A stretch of 42,999 bases of DNA from Verrucomicrobiaceae bacterium. Lineage in GTDB: Bacteria > Verrucomicrobiota > Verrucomicrobiia > Verrucomicrobiales > Verrucomicrobiaceae. Position 1 is the first letter of the stretch, and each line of letters opens with the position of its first letter. A program made the translations under genes and the position numbers. Below are positions 1 to 10,300 of this stretch, piece after piece. Location: NCBI GenBank assembly GCA_016795375.1, contig JAEUHJ010000203.1, positions 1-42,999 on the forward strand. Reading direction: 5' to 3'. The notes beneath the pieces were generated by a model. The model saw only the letters and a program-made list of their open reading frames with translations, was not told the origin of the DNA and did not search any database.

Positions 1-7
1 CCCAGGC

Positions 8-682
8 TTGCGACGCTCCACGGCATTCACACTCGTGGAGATGCTCATCGTGCTCTCCATCATCGCCCTCCTCGCCGGGCTGACCCTCGGCGGCTATACT
101 TACGCCATGCGCTCCTCGAAGCGCAAACTCACCACCGGCACCTTCGAGGCGGTCAAATCCGCCCTTGAAGACTACCGCACGGAGTTTGGAGAATACCCGG
201 AACCCGCCACCACAGGCACCATGATGGAGTTCCTTCCCGGCAAAGCCTATGACGCCAGCGGTGCGACCTGCCTCTACCAGGCGCTCACGGGGGATGGCTT
301 CGATCAGATCAAGGGGGTCACCGGCGGAGACAGTCAGACCACCGGCACCTCCGACGGCAAGACCGAGGGGGCGGAGCTCAAAAACCTCATCATGAAAGAA
401 ATGCCCCAGACCATGTGGCGGCGTTTGGGCCAGAGTTTTGTGCTGGTGGACGGATTCGGCAGGCCTTTTCAATACATCAAAGCGGTCGCGCCTGCAGCCG
501 GTGGTGGCTCATCAGGCGGCGGCGGCGGTGGCAGCGGCGGCAGTTCCAGTTCCCAGGCCACCACCGTCAATTCCACCTATGATCTCTGGTCCTATGGCGA
601 GGATGAGCTGAACATCGGCAAGAAATCCGTCGAGACGCTCGAAAATCCATCCCTGTCGATCAAATGGATCAAAAACTGGTAG
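8..682 (+). CDS. Type II secretion GspG-like pseudopilin (5' end uncertain, may be partial)
   Basis: This encodes a pseudopilin of the GspG/type IV pilin-like class, a subunit of a periplasmic pseudopilus or related secretion filament. The N-terminus shows the prepilin signature: a short basic leader (RRSTA), then FTLVEMLIV with the conserved Glu at +5, then a roughly 20-residue hydrophobic helix and basic residues (MRSSKRK). The cleavage site would have Ala rather than Gly at -1. The C-terminal part has YDLWSYGEDE, matching the 'DLWSYG.DG' end of GspG proteins. Between them lies a Gly/Ser-only stretch at about residues 165-185 (bases 500-560), unusual for a compact pseudopilin. The listed start is TTG at position 8, but the frame stays open to the left edge, so the true start may lie outside the window. 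The family call is firm; the system it serves cannot be told from here. Confidence 0.85.
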   Translation: MRRSTAFTLVEMLIVLSIIALLAGLTLGGYTYAMRSSKRKLTTGTFEAVKSALEDYRTEFGEYPEPATTGTMMEFLPGKAYDASGATCLYQALTGDGFDQIKGVTGGDSQTTGTSDGKTEGAELKNLIMKEMPQTMWRRLGQSFVLVDGFGRPFQYIKAVAPAAGGGSSGGGGGGSGGSSSSQATTVNSTYDLWSYGEDELNIGKKSVETLENPSLSIKWIKNW

Positions 683-727
683 GCGTATCGCCCAGTTTGC
701 AGGCCGAGCGCATACATCCACACCTCC

Positions 728-1075
728 ATGCCCATCGGTCTGGCCATAGTCTCCATTTTAACATTGTTCATCAGCTTCTGGGTGTTGAACATCGCGCGTG
801 AGCCGCGCGTCTGGCGCCTCTGGTGGATGGACCTGCTGGGCGTGCTGGACGTGGACTTGGATCGCGAGCAACGGCGTGTTCAGGAGGCACAGATGACTTT
901 CGCCTGCTATATGTTGTTCGCGGTGCTCCTCGCCACCAGCCTCAGCGGCGCCTTCTGGACTGTGGATCTGGTGCGCGAGTACAAACGTGAAAAAACCCGC
1001 ATCGAGCGGGAGATCGACGGCTCCAAACGCGAGATCGACAAGGTCAACAGCAAGCCGCAGCGCATTTCCCGCTGA
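728..1075 (+). CDS. Small two-helix membrane protein with charged coiled-coil tail, function unknown
   Basis: This 115-residue protein matches no family that I recognise. It has two predicted membrane segments, at about residues 3-23 (IGLAIVSILTLFISFWVLNI) and 55-80. Between them is a loop rich in Trp, Arg and Asp. The tail, from about residue 81, is strongly charged with a heptad-like pattern of Glu, Lys and Arg and probably forms a short cytoplasmic coiled coil. It starts 45 bases after the pseudopilin stop on the same strand, so the two may be cotranscribed. The start at 728 is the first ATG; no clear Shine-Dalgarno sequence precedes it. The unbroken frame, GC-rich codon use and clean membrane topology support a real gene. 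Confidence 0.6.
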   Translation: MPIGLAIVSILTLFISFWVLNIAREPRVWRLWWMDLLGVLDVDLDREQRRVQEAQMTFACYMLFAVLLATSLSGAFWTVDLVREYKREKTRIEREIDGSKREIDKVNSKPQRISR

Positions 1076-1155
1076 GGCGGGGCCGCACCGGCCGGGATTT
1101 GGGTTTGCGCGTGGCGGGCTTCGCGGCGAAGGAAGACGCCCCCCCAAGCACGACC

Positions 1156-1950
1156 ATGAACCGCCAGGAAAACCTCGAAGCCCTCTTTCGCAACGGCAGG
1201 ACTGTCATCCTCCCCATCGACCACGGTTGCGCCATTCCCGTGCCAGGACTGGAAAATCCCTTCCAGATCATCGACCAGGTCAACGAATTCGTCGATGGCT
1301 ACGTCATGAACCTCGGCGTGGCCCTTCGCGCCGCCGACAGCCTCGCTGGCAAGGGCATCATCCTGCGCACGGACGTCTATAACACCCGCACCACCGGCGA
1401 AGGCGCGGGCAGCATCGGCGTCTTCGGCGTCGAGGAGGCCGAGATGGTCGGTGCCAATGCCGTCATGAACATGCTTTACCCCGGCTCGGCGCATGAGAAA
1501 ACCAACTTCCAGGAATGCGCCGACCTCATCCGCCTCAGCCTCGACACGGACATCCCTGTCATCCTCGAATCACTGCCCTTCGCCCTCGGCGCGACGGACA
1601 AATACACTGTCGCCAATGTCAGCTTCGCCACCCGCCTCGCCGCCGAACTCGGCGCCGATGTGGTGAAAGTCCCATACCCCGCTGGCGCGAAACCCGACGA
1701 CTTCCGCCGCATCATCGCGCAATGCTTCGTCCCCGTCATCATCCTCGGCGGAGCCGCCATGGGCGATGACGCCGGCCTGCTCAAAATGGTCGAGGACGCC
1801 ATGGACGCCGGAGCCGCCGGCATCGCCATCGGCCGCAACGTCTGGCAGCACAAAAATCCCGCCGCCATCGCACGCAGCCTCGCCGCCATCGTGCATGAGG
1901 ATGCCTCCGCGCTCGAGGCGCTCGCCCTGCTGAAAGAACCCGTGCGCTGA
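1156..1950 (+). CDS. Class I aldolase of the DhnA/LsrF (DeoC/FbaB) family
   Basis: This 264-residue protein is a TIM-barrel class I aldolase of the DhnA/FbaB/LsrF family, which cleaves or forms sugar-phosphate-type substrates through a lysine Schiff base. The N-terminal strand carries the family LPIDHG motif (Asp22, His23). Lys171 in GADVVKVPYP fits the Schiff-base lysine. The VIILGGA and AGIAIGRNVWQ motifs near the C-terminus form the phosphate-binding end of the barrel. I chose ATG 1156 because the protein then begins MNRQENLEALF, as family members do; the frame is open back to 1099 but the extra residues look unlike protein. A purine-rich GAAGGAAG lies about 20 bases upstream, farther than ideal. 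The substrate (fructose 1,6-bisphosphate, an aminosugar phosphate or another) cannot be decided from sequence. A secreted protein gene follows after 20 bases. Confidence 0.85.
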   Translation: MNRQENLEALFRNGRTVILPIDHGCAIPVPGLENPFQIIDQVNEFVDGYVMNLGVALRAADSLAGKGIILRTDVYNTRTTGEGAGSIGVFGVEEAEMVGANAVMNMLYPGSAHEKTNFQECADLIRLSLDTDIPVILESLPFALGATDKYTVANVSFATRLAAELGADVVKVPYPAGAKPDDFRRIIAQCFVPVIILGGAAMGDDAGLLKMVEDAMDAGAAGIAIGRNVWQHKNPAAIARSLAAIVHEDASALEALALLKEPVR

Positions 1951-1970
1951 GCCAGTTTCGACTTCATCGC

Positions 1971-2606
1971 ATGAAACGACTGATTCTCGCCGCAGGATTC
2001 CTCACCGCCGCCCTCCACGCCCAGCCAGTACAGACTTTCGAGATCAAAGCCGACAGCTGGGCCGAAGGCGAGCCGCCCCAGGAAGTCTTCGTCGTCGATG
2101 GCACCATCAAAATCGCCGCTCGCGAAGGCAACAAAGCCATCGTCATCGATCCCGCGCCCATCACCGACGCCAGCGCCCAGTTGGGCAGCTCGGCCTCCGG
2201 CAGCGCTGTTATTGAGGCCAGAATTCTCGCCACGAAACGTGGGCGCAGCACCCCGCGCTTTGGTGTCAGCGTCCACGGGCTCAGCGGCCATCGCCTGCTC
2301 GTCAACCCCGCCAAAAAAGCCCTCGAACTCGTCAAAAACGACCAGACGCTCGCCTCCGTGCCATACACCTGGAGCAGCGGCACCTGGCTCAAGCTCAAAC
2401 TGGAGGCCAAAAAAGCAGTCGGAGACGCCTGGAACATCACCGGCAAAGCCTGGCCTGCCGACGCCGCCGAACCCGCCGCCCCGCTCATCCAGCACGCGGA
2501 CAAGGCCCTCAAAGGCCAGGGCAAATGCGCCATCTGGGCCACTCCCTTCTCCGGCGAGCCCATTTTCTTCGACGACATCAAAATCACCATCGAGTCCGCT
2601 CCTTGA
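1971..2606 (+). CDS. Secreted beta-sandwich protein, DUF1080/LamG-like
   Basis: This 211-residue protein starts with a clear signal peptide (MKRLILAAGFLTAALHA, likely cut before Gln18), so it is exported to the periplasm or outside. The mature part has alternating beta-strand patterns and ends in FFDDIKITIE, which resembles the last strands of DUF1080 (3-keto-disaccharide hydrolase) and LamG-type jelly rolls that are abundant in Planctomycetes and Verrucomicrobia. I see no definite catalytic residues, so a binding or hydrolytic role on glycans is only an inference. It begins 20 bases after the aldolase stop on the same strand and may share its transcript. The fold assignment is moderate and the function is unknown. 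Confidence 0.65.
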   Translation: MKRLILAAGFLTAALHAQPVQTFEIKADSWAEGEPPQEVFVVDGTIKIAAREGNKAIVIDPAPITDASAQLGSSASGSAVIEARILATKRGRSTPRFGVSVHGLSGHRLLVNPAKKALELVKNDQTLASVPYTWSSGTWLKLKLEAKKAVGDAWNITGKAWPADAAEPAAPLIQHADKALKGQGKCAIWATPFSGEPIFFDDIKITIESAP

Positions 2607-2706
2607 AGGCGGGCAGCCGTGAGTCCACTGCATTGTTGCCAGTGAGAAAATAGTGCTCGTGGCTCCAGGATGAAATGATGGCGGGGCGAATGAAAGAGTC
2701 GCGCAG

Positions 2707-2796
2707 TGCCGAGAAATGAAGCACGGAGAGGCGTGGCAAGTTTCATCCCCTGTGGCAATCCCGCAATCTTGGACGACTTCATCCCAAACCTCGGCA
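2707..2796. repeat. Imperfect intergenic inverted repeat
   Basis: The 253-base gap between the converging genes at 2606 and 2860 contains a broken palindrome. TGCCGAG followed by ATGAAG (2707-2721) faces CTTCAT followed by CTCGGCA (about 2778-2796) in opposite orientation. No T-run follows, so it does not look like a standard terminator, although its place between converging genes would allow that role. A dispersed intergenic repeat is another possibility. I see no convincing gene in the gap. Confidence 0.35.
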
Positions 2797-2859
2797 TCGT
2801 GAGGCGCAGCAGGCCGGCCCGGACCTCGGTGGGCAGTCTTCCATGATGTGGATCAGGAA

Positions 2860-3843
2860 TCAGGGGATGTTGCCCGGGGTGGAGACGGCGTCTTCGAGTT
2901 TGAGCGCCCATTTGATGCCGGCGAGGATCATCTCCTGGTAGGTTTTGGCGATCTCCGGGCTGTTTTTGCGCTCGTTGGTGCCAGCTTTCCAAGTGGGATC
3001 CCAGACGTCTTCGCGGTGGCCGAGGGAGTTGTAATAGACCCGGCCGGCGCCGAATTCCTTGCACCAGGAGACGGGGTAATAGCGCTTTTCGGCGGTGACT
3101 TTGACTTTCTCCTCTGCACTCATCTGGGGGAGGTTCGGGTGGGAGTCGAGACCGAGGAGGCCATGAACCTTCGCCTTGTCGAAGGATTTGATGATGTAGA
3201 TCTCGTCGAAGACTTTCCAGCCCTGCGGCACGGATTTGGTGATGATGTGGGCGGGGGAGTGGAGGATGGGCTGGATTTCGACCTGGGACTTGTGGGTTTC
3301 AAATTCGCCGCCAAGCATGTCAAGGTAGCCGCGGAAGGGATGATAGGTGTCGGAACCGGAGTGCATGGCGATGAATGCCTTGCCGCCCTCGATGAGCTGG
3401 ATGAAGCCGTCGCGGTCGGGGAGGAGGAGGTCGCCGGTGGTGTTGGCGAAGACAAAGCCGTCGTAGTGTTTGATTTTGCCAAGGGCCATCTTGCCGACCA
3501 TGTGGGCCTTGACCTGGTCGTTCCAGGTTTTGGTGTCCTCGCTGAACCTGGCGAGGGCGGTGCTGTAGGCGTCCTGCCTGGTCTTGAAGGCGGCTTCACT
3601 TTCCTTGTCGTTGCGCACGGGTGGTCTGCCGGGATTTTTGGGCTGGCCTTCTGGCTGGTGAACGTAATCGACGGTGAAGGCACCGGATTTCGCGCCGAGT
3701 TCAGCGAGGACTTTCTCCGCAGTCTCAATGGAGGAATGGCGGAAGCCGGTGGTGACGGTGACGACGAGGAGCTTCTTCGGCTCCGCGTGGGTGGAGGAGA
3801 TGGCGAGGGCGGCGGCGAGCAGGAGGGGGAGGCGTTTGATCAT
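2860..3843 (-). CDS. Secreted ThuA-domain protein (trehalose-utilisation-like)
   Basis: This 327-residue protein has a signal peptide (MIKRLPLLLAAALAISSTHA) followed by a ThuA-like domain (PF06283, class I glutamine-amidotransferase fold) that fills the rest. Typical family stretches are the first strand KKLLVVTVTTGFRHSS, then FIAMHSGSDTYHPFRGYLDM, and PVSWCKEFGAGRVYYNSLGH near the end. Members in planctomycetes and verrucomicrobia are usually exported and sit among sugar-degradation genes; their biochemical role is poorly fixed. I placed the start at 3843 because the signal peptide begins there; the frame is open to 3891 but those residues look non-coding. No strong Shine-Dalgarno sequence is visible. 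The gene runs opposite to its neighbours and is divergent from the beta-helix gene. Confidence 0.85.
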   Translation of the reverse strand: MIKRLPLLLAAALAISSTHAEPKKLLVVTVTTGFRHSSIETAEKVLAELGAKSGAFTVDYVHQPEGQPKNPGRPPVRNDKESEAAFKTRQDAYSTALARFSEDTKTWNDQVKAHMVGKMALGKIKHYDGFVFANTTGDLLLPDRDGFIQLIEGGKAFIAMHSGSDTYHPFRGYLDMLGGEFETHKSQVEIQPILHSPAHIITKSVPQGWKVFDEIYIIKSFDKAKVHGLLGLDSHPNLPQMSAEEKVKVTAEKRYYPVSWCKEFGAGRVYYNSLGHREDVWDPTWKAGTNERKNSPEIAKTYQEMILAGIKWALKLEDAVSTPGNIP

Positions 3844-4217
3844 GACGGTGATGAGGAACGTGGCAGATGTGCGCGCTTTTACAGATGGCATGCCGGCGGG
3901 CGTGCCGTCTGCCGGTCAGAAGAAAAGGCTGAGGGGGTGGAGTCGAAGCTCTGTTGCCGGACTTCCTTTGTATTCGAGTGTGCGGTAGATGCAGGCGTGG
4001 CTGAGCTTGGAATCGCGCCTGTTGAAGGTGTCGCAGCTTGCGGGATGAATGTCCTCCGTCATTTGTGCCGCAATCCGGCCTGTGAGGGCCGGGAGCGCAG
4101 AAACAGCAGGAGAAGACGTGGCTTCATGCAGGCGGAAAGCACCGTGCCGCCCCCTGCCGCAAATCCGCCTCATCTTCGAGCGAGGGAAAGCGCCTGGAAG
4201 GAGCGTTTTAGTTCGCG
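3844..4217. other. Intergenic region between divergent thuA-like and beta-helix genes
   Basis: These 374 bases hold the 5' regions of two divergent genes. I find no convincing gene and no clear -35/-10 pair. A perfect six-base inverted repeat CCGGCC/GGCCGG with a six-base loop lies at 4075-4092; it could be an operator or a small hairpin, but there is no T-run. A good Shine-Dalgarno-like GGAAGGAG (about 4196-4203) precedes the start codon at 4218. Confidence 0.4.
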
Positions 4218-5435
4218 ATGAAAATCCAACTCCTCGCTCTTTTGTGCTGCTTCACATTTGCAAACGCGCAAACCGTCGCGCCGGTGACGGTGGATGCCGC
4301 CAGGCATCCGAACCTCCAGGCCGCGCTGGACGCGGTGCCGGAAAGCGGAGGTGTGGTGGTGATCCCGCCGGGGAACTATGAGATCACCGAGCCCCTGCGC
4401 GTGAAGACGGCGGAGACGCGCATCACGGGCGGCGGCGCGGCCACGCATATCATCAACAAGGCCGCAGGAGGCGCGCCGGCGTTCATTTTGCGGCCCGCGA
4501 ACCTGGACACGGACAAGAAGGCGCGCCTGTGGCGCGTGCAGATGGCGGACCTGCGCATCAGCGGCAATGAAAAGAGCGGCGACGGCATTTTTGCGGAGGG
4601 AGTGCAGGAGATTTACCTCGAAGGCGTGTCGATCGATCATCACGGCGGGCATGGCATTCACCTGAAGGACTGCTTTGAGGATCCGCGCATCGCGGACTGC
4701 ATCATCACTTACAACAAGAAGCGCGGGATCGAGATCAGCAACTGCCACGACATCGTGGTGAACGCGAACCACTTTGAGGAGAACCAGGACGCGCTGTTCT
4801 GCGGGGATTCGTTCAACCTGTGCATGAACGGCAACAACATCGACGACCACCTGGGCAACGGGGTGATCATCGAAAACACCTACGGGTCCGTGGTGAGCGG
4901 GAACATGATCGAGGAGTGCAACGGGACGGCGATCATCCTGGACCGGGACTGCTACGGCATCACGCTGAGCGCCAACGTGATCGCGCATCATCTGGAGGGC
5001 GGAATCGATCTGCGCGACGCGTGCGGCTGCACGCTGAGCGCGAACACCTTCACCATCGCACACAAGTTTTCGGTGCGGGTGGGCAAGGACTCCGAGCGCA
5101 ACACGATCAGCGCGAACACCTTTTGCAACACCTACATCGGCGCGGGGAAGGACAAGCGCCCAAAAGAAGATAAGACGCCGATGGGGATCGACGAGGGGGC
5201 GGGTGTTTTACTAGATGGTGAGGTTAACGGGTTGATGATCAATGGTAATACGTTCTCGGGATTGTCCACGGCGGCGATTTGGGGTGCTGGCGAGGTGAAA
5301 AATATCGTGGTGTTAGCAAATCTTTGTATGGACTGCGGACGTAAGATGGATAAGAACATGGCGTGGATAAATCTGAAACAAGGCACAGGTGTGCTGATCA
5401 GAGACAATCTCACCAATTCGTCACCATCTAGATAG
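4218..5435 (+). CDS. Secreted right-handed parallel beta-helix protein
   Basis: This 405-residue protein has a signal peptide (MKIQLLALLCCFTFANA, cut before Gln18) and then one long right-handed parallel beta-helix of the pectate-lyase/PbH1 type. It opens with the entry typical of this fold (NLQAALDAVPESGGVVVIPPGNYEI). About ten coils follow, spaced by 22-24 residues, with recurring Asn and Gly turns such as GNMIEECNGTAIIL and LSANVIAHH. Many such proteins bind or cleave polysaccharides, but I see no diagnostic catalytic set, so substrate and activity are unknown. The start is supported by GGAAGGAG about 14 bases upstream. The last 220 bases or so use AT-richer codons (CTA, TTA, AAT) than the rest of the gene. 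A membrane protein gene starts three bases after the stop. Confidence 0.8.
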   Translation: MKIQLLALLCCFTFANAQTVAPVTVDAARHPNLQAALDAVPESGGVVVIPPGNYEITEPLRVKTAETRITGGGAATHIINKAAGGAPAFILRPANLDTDKKARLWRVQMADLRISGNEKSGDGIFAEGVQEIYLEGVSIDHHGGHGIHLKDCFEDPRIADCIITYNKKRGIEISNCHDIVVNANHFEENQDALFCGDSFNLCMNGNNIDDHLGNGVIIENTYGSVVSGNMIEECNGTAIILDRDCYGITLSANVIAHHLEGGIDLRDACGCTLSANTFTIAHKFSVRVGKDSERNTISANTFCNTYIGAGKDKRPKEDKTPMGIDEGAGVLLDGEVNGLMINGNTFSGLSTAAIWGAGEVKNIVVLANLCMDCGRKMDKNMAWINLKQGTGVLIRDNLTNSSPSR

Positions 5436-5438
5436 TTC

Positions 5439-5873
5439 ATGTTGGATGTTCAACGCAATCGAGGGGCTGTTTATCAGGAAGAAGTCCAGTTCACCCGAAA
5501 GGTGATGTGGGGGCACATGCTGTTCGGGGCGCTGGTGACGACGATGTTTTTGTTTCATGAGCTGTTCTGGTGGTTTGGCGCTTCGATGGCTTGGTACACC
5601 GTGAGCCTGGTGGTGATGTACGGATTCATGAGCGAACGGCAGGGCTTTCGCCTCCTGCTGGCTGTGACCTTTCTTACCGGAGCGATGGCCGGACTCTACT
5701 TCATCAACCGCGTGCTTCCGGGCGTGGTGGCTCCACGTCGCCCGCTGCTGCCACAGGCATTCATTCCGATCTGGATCGGACTGGCGAATTTGATCTATGG
5801 CTTCGGAACGCTGCTGGTTCTGTTCAACGGCAAAATCCGCCGCGCTGGAAGCGTGGGTTTCACGCTTTGGTGA
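5439..5873 (+). CDS. Small four-helix integral membrane protein, function unknown
   Basis: This 144-residue protein has four likely membrane segments, at about residues 22-45, 50-65, 70-92 and 107-129, linked by short loops. It has no signal peptide and no motif that I recognise. A basic tail (NGKIRRAGSVG) closes it. The ATG lies three bases after the beta-helix stop, so the two genes may be translated from one transcript. Met at 5503 (MWGHMLFGAL) is a possible alternative start just before the first helix; the 21 residues before it are polar and would be a cytoplasmic lead. A strong terminator follows immediately. Confidence 0.6.
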   Translation: MLDVQRNRGAVYQEEVQFTRKVMWGHMLFGALVTTMFLFHELFWWFGASMAWYTVSLVVMYGFMSERQGFRLLLAVTFLTGAMAGLYFINRVLPGVVAPRRPLLPQAFIPIWIGLANLIYGFGTLLVLFNGKIRRAGSVGFTLW

Positions 5874-5880
5874 GCCAATG

Positions 5881-5910
5881 AAAAAGCCGGAGCTGATGCC
5901 CCGGCTTTTT
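5881..5910. terminator. Bidirectional intrinsic terminator
   Basis: A perfect ten-base stem, AAAAAGCCGG and CCGGCTTTTT, flanks a ten-base loop. Its GC-rich core is followed by a T-run on the plus strand and, by symmetry, on the minus strand. It sits seven bases after the membrane protein stop and 29 bases beyond the end of the converging argG, so it probably ends both transcripts. Confidence 0.9.
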
Positions 5911-5939
5911 CGTGGAAGAGACACAGGTTGCGGCGCGAT

Positions 5940-7172
<1,233 letters not shown>

Positions 7173-7315
7173 GAGGCGTGTGGAAGGAAGGGCGGCGAGG
7201 ATAGGGCCGAAAGGCGGGGTGTCGAGAGTTGCGTGGGGTTTTTTCGGCAAAAGCAACGAGGAAGGTTTCAGCGGAGCGAAATGTTAAGAAAAGTGAAATA
7301 AAACCATTCTTATTA

Positions 7316-7343
7316 TTGAAATTATAATTTATATGGTTAGAAT
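7316..7343 (+). promoter_or_regulatory. Candidate sigma-70-type promoter for the giant gene
   Basis: An AT-rich island (about 7257-7364) in otherwise GC-rich DNA contains TTGAAA (7316-7321) and TAGAAT (7338-7343) spaced by 16 bases. A perfect TATAAT also occurs at 7323-7328, but without a good -35 partner. The first pair would start RNA near 7350, just ahead of ATG 7365 and 75 bases ahead of ATG 7425. The island may also hold the divergent argG promoter. This is a sequence match only. Confidence 0.45.
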
Positions 7344-7364
7344 GAATGAATTCGATCAAAATTC

Positions 7365-10300
7365 ATGCAACCACCTCCGGGAAACCGCCGCTCCGCCAAA
7401 ACGACTCAAGTGTCCTTTGGTGGAATGGATCATTCTCTCCACGCAGCCGCGTGGGCAGGAAATGGTTTTGTGATTAGCCATTGTCTGCGGGGAAGGGTAT
7501 TCTTTGGCTTCTTTCGCGCGTTGTTGTTGAGCGTGGGATTGCTCGTCGCTTGCAACGCAGCCTTCGGCCAGACTTTGGATTATGGAGATTACAGCTCGTT
7601 CCTTGGTGCCTCCAGCACTAGCAACAGCAAGCTGAGAATCGGTGCCACGGTGGATGCGGAGTCCTCCGCTACGACGAACAGCACTGCGACTGGTGACGAC
7701 ACAAATGGCAGTGATGACGAGGATGGAGTGACGCTGCCACCCTGCATCGTACAAGGCACCTCTGGCAGTATGACAGTGAATGTGACCAACACCTTGGGCT
7801 CCACCGCCTACCTGAACGTATGGATCGATTGGAATAACAACGGCAGTCTCACCGACTCCGGCGAGCAAGTCGCTTCGAATACGACGGTGGCGAAAGGGAC
7901 ATCGAACTCGAATCGTACGGTCAACTTCACTGCTCCTGCGGCGGCGGTGACAGGCAGGGTGGGTGTGCGAGTGCGACTGACAAGTAACAGCAGCCCAGGT
8001 GCGGATGGTGCGGATGGTAGCGGTGAAGTTGAGGATCACCAACTGGTAGTCGCCCCGAAATTTGCCCTCGTTGTTGTGAACTACAACAACAACACCATCG
8101 CCCGGTTCGATGGTGCGAATGGGGCTGCTCTCGCCACTTGGTCACCCTCCGGCCTGAGCGCACCCAATTACGGATACCGCCTCAGTGATAACACGTTCCT
8201 AGTGGCCAATGGCTCTTCCAACACGATCACGAAATACAATCCCTTCACCGGAGCGTATCTCGGCACGTTGGTATCTTCCGGCAGTGGGCTGAATTTTCCC
8301 TACCAGATGGCGGTGGGCGCGGATGGTCTCATCTACATAGCCAATCAGAACGCGGGTAACGTGCTGCGTTTTAACCAAACCACGGGGGCCGTGACAGGCA
8401 CTGTGTTGACTACAACCAAGCCAGCTGGTTTCGTCTTTGACACCGTCGGGCAGATGTATGTGACGCAAAACGTGTCTGCGGGTAGCCTTTTGCTTTACAG
8501 CGCGGCGGGGACCTATCTGTCCACTATTGCCTCATGGGCTTCCAATGAGTATCCGCGTGGCCTCGCATGGGGGCCGGATGGTCGCCTATATGTAAACGTC
8601 CGTGACAACGGCAGCAGCGACGCACGTGTGGAGGCCGTCTCCTTCCCTGCGCGCACGCGCTCTACATTTGTGACGATGGATGCTGGATCGAACCCTTACA
8701 CCGGCATCAAATGGGGACCGGATGGCAACCTGTACGTCGTGGATTACGGCGAGAGCGAATTGCATGTCTATTCACCTACGGGTACGGCAATCCGCACGAT
8801 CACCGCCAACCTCGACGGCCCACATGCCGTGGCATTCACAGACATGAGTGCCTCCACGCAGGATTTCGGCGACTATTCGCGTTTTGCCAGCGCTAGCAGT
8901 AACTGGAACAGCACTCTGCGTCTGGGGAATGAGAGCGACACCGAGGCCGCCGCACGCACCTCCGACATGGCTAATGGCGACGACATCGACGACATCGATG
9001 ATGAGGACGGCGTCACTTTTCCTGCGCCCCTAGCCGCCGGCACGACGGGTAGCGTGACGGTGAAGCGGCGGAACACCAGCGGTGCCACAGCGTATCTCAA
9101 CGGCTGGGTGGACTTCAACGACAACGGAGTGCTGACGGACTCCGGGGAGCAGATCATCGTCAACCAAACCGTGGCCAACGGCACCAATGGTGTTTCGCTG
9201 AACTACACTTTCAGTGTTCCTGCAACGGCGCAGACCGGCTTGAATGGTGCGCGTTTTCGTGTGAGCTCCACCAGCAATCCAGGCCCCACAGGCAGCTCTG
9301 GCAACGGTGAGGTGGAGGACTTGATGGTGGAGATTGTGCCGGCTACCACCGATTTCGGTGACTATGCCAGTCTGGCCAGCGCCAGCAGCACTATGAACAA
9401 CGCTCTACGTATCGGTGCCACGGTGGATGCTGAAACCGCTGCCACGACGAATGCTGCCGCCACGGGAGACGACACCACTGGCAGTGATGATGAAGATGGC
9501 GTGACGCTGCCGGCATCCTTCATGGCCGGATCCTCTGGATCGATCACGGTCAATGTGACCAATACCAGTGGCTCATCTGGCTATTTGAATGCCTGGATCG
9601 ACTATAACCGCAACGGCAGCCTGTCCGACTCGGGTGAGCAGATCGCCACCAACACCGTCATCTCCACCGGCACATCGGAGGCAAACCGCACGTTGAACTT
9701 CACGGTTCCCGCAGGGGCCAGCCTAGGGCAGAGCGTGGTGCGCGTGCGCCTCACGTCCAACAGCAGCCCAGGGCCGGACGGACAGGATGGCAGCGGGGAG
9801 GTGGAGGATCACGCGGTGATGCTGGCACAGAATCTGACCCTTGGGAACATGGTCTGGAATGACGCAAATGAAAACGGGCTGATGGATGGCGGGGAGAGTG
9901 GCATCAATAACGTGCTCGTGGAGTTGTGGACGCCCGGCGTGGACAACGCCATTGGCGGCATGGGGGCAAACGCGGACACCAAAATGGCCGCCACCACCAC
10001 GGCAGGAGGCGGACTTTACAGCTTCACCGGGCTGGCGGCAGGCCGCTATTTTGTCAAGGTGCCCACGCCGCCTCTGTCCCGCACCAGCCTCGTGGTGGAC
10101 ACGAATGACAATGGCGAGGACGGCGACAACAACGGTTCCCAGCCGGGTGGCTCCGCCACCTCTGCCTACAGTCCGGTCGTCAATCTGCAGGCAGGCTCGG
10201 AGCCGGGCAACTCCGGTTCCAGCAACACCGACAATACGATCGACTTCGGTTTTGCCTCCAACATCGGCTCTCCCTTCGTGTGCGACAACCGCTTCTGGGT

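Noticed and set aside
1964..3064. Reverse-strand open frame of 366 codons covering the 2607-2859 gap
   Set aside because: Most of it is antisense to the secreted protein gene or overlaps the ThuA gene in another frame. The gap part (MPRFGMKSSKIAGLPQG) is not recognisable and has no start signal, so I treat it as chance.
4075..4092. CCGGCC/GGCCGG hairpin as a terminator or riboswitch
   Set aside because: The stem is only six bases with no T-run and no conserved riboswitch features around it; kept only as a note in the intergenic entry.
2848..4221. Forward open frame of 457 codons opposite the ThuA gene
   Set aside because: The reverse strand encodes a clear ThuA domain with a signal peptide; the forward product is an acidic, Gly/Val-rich shadow.
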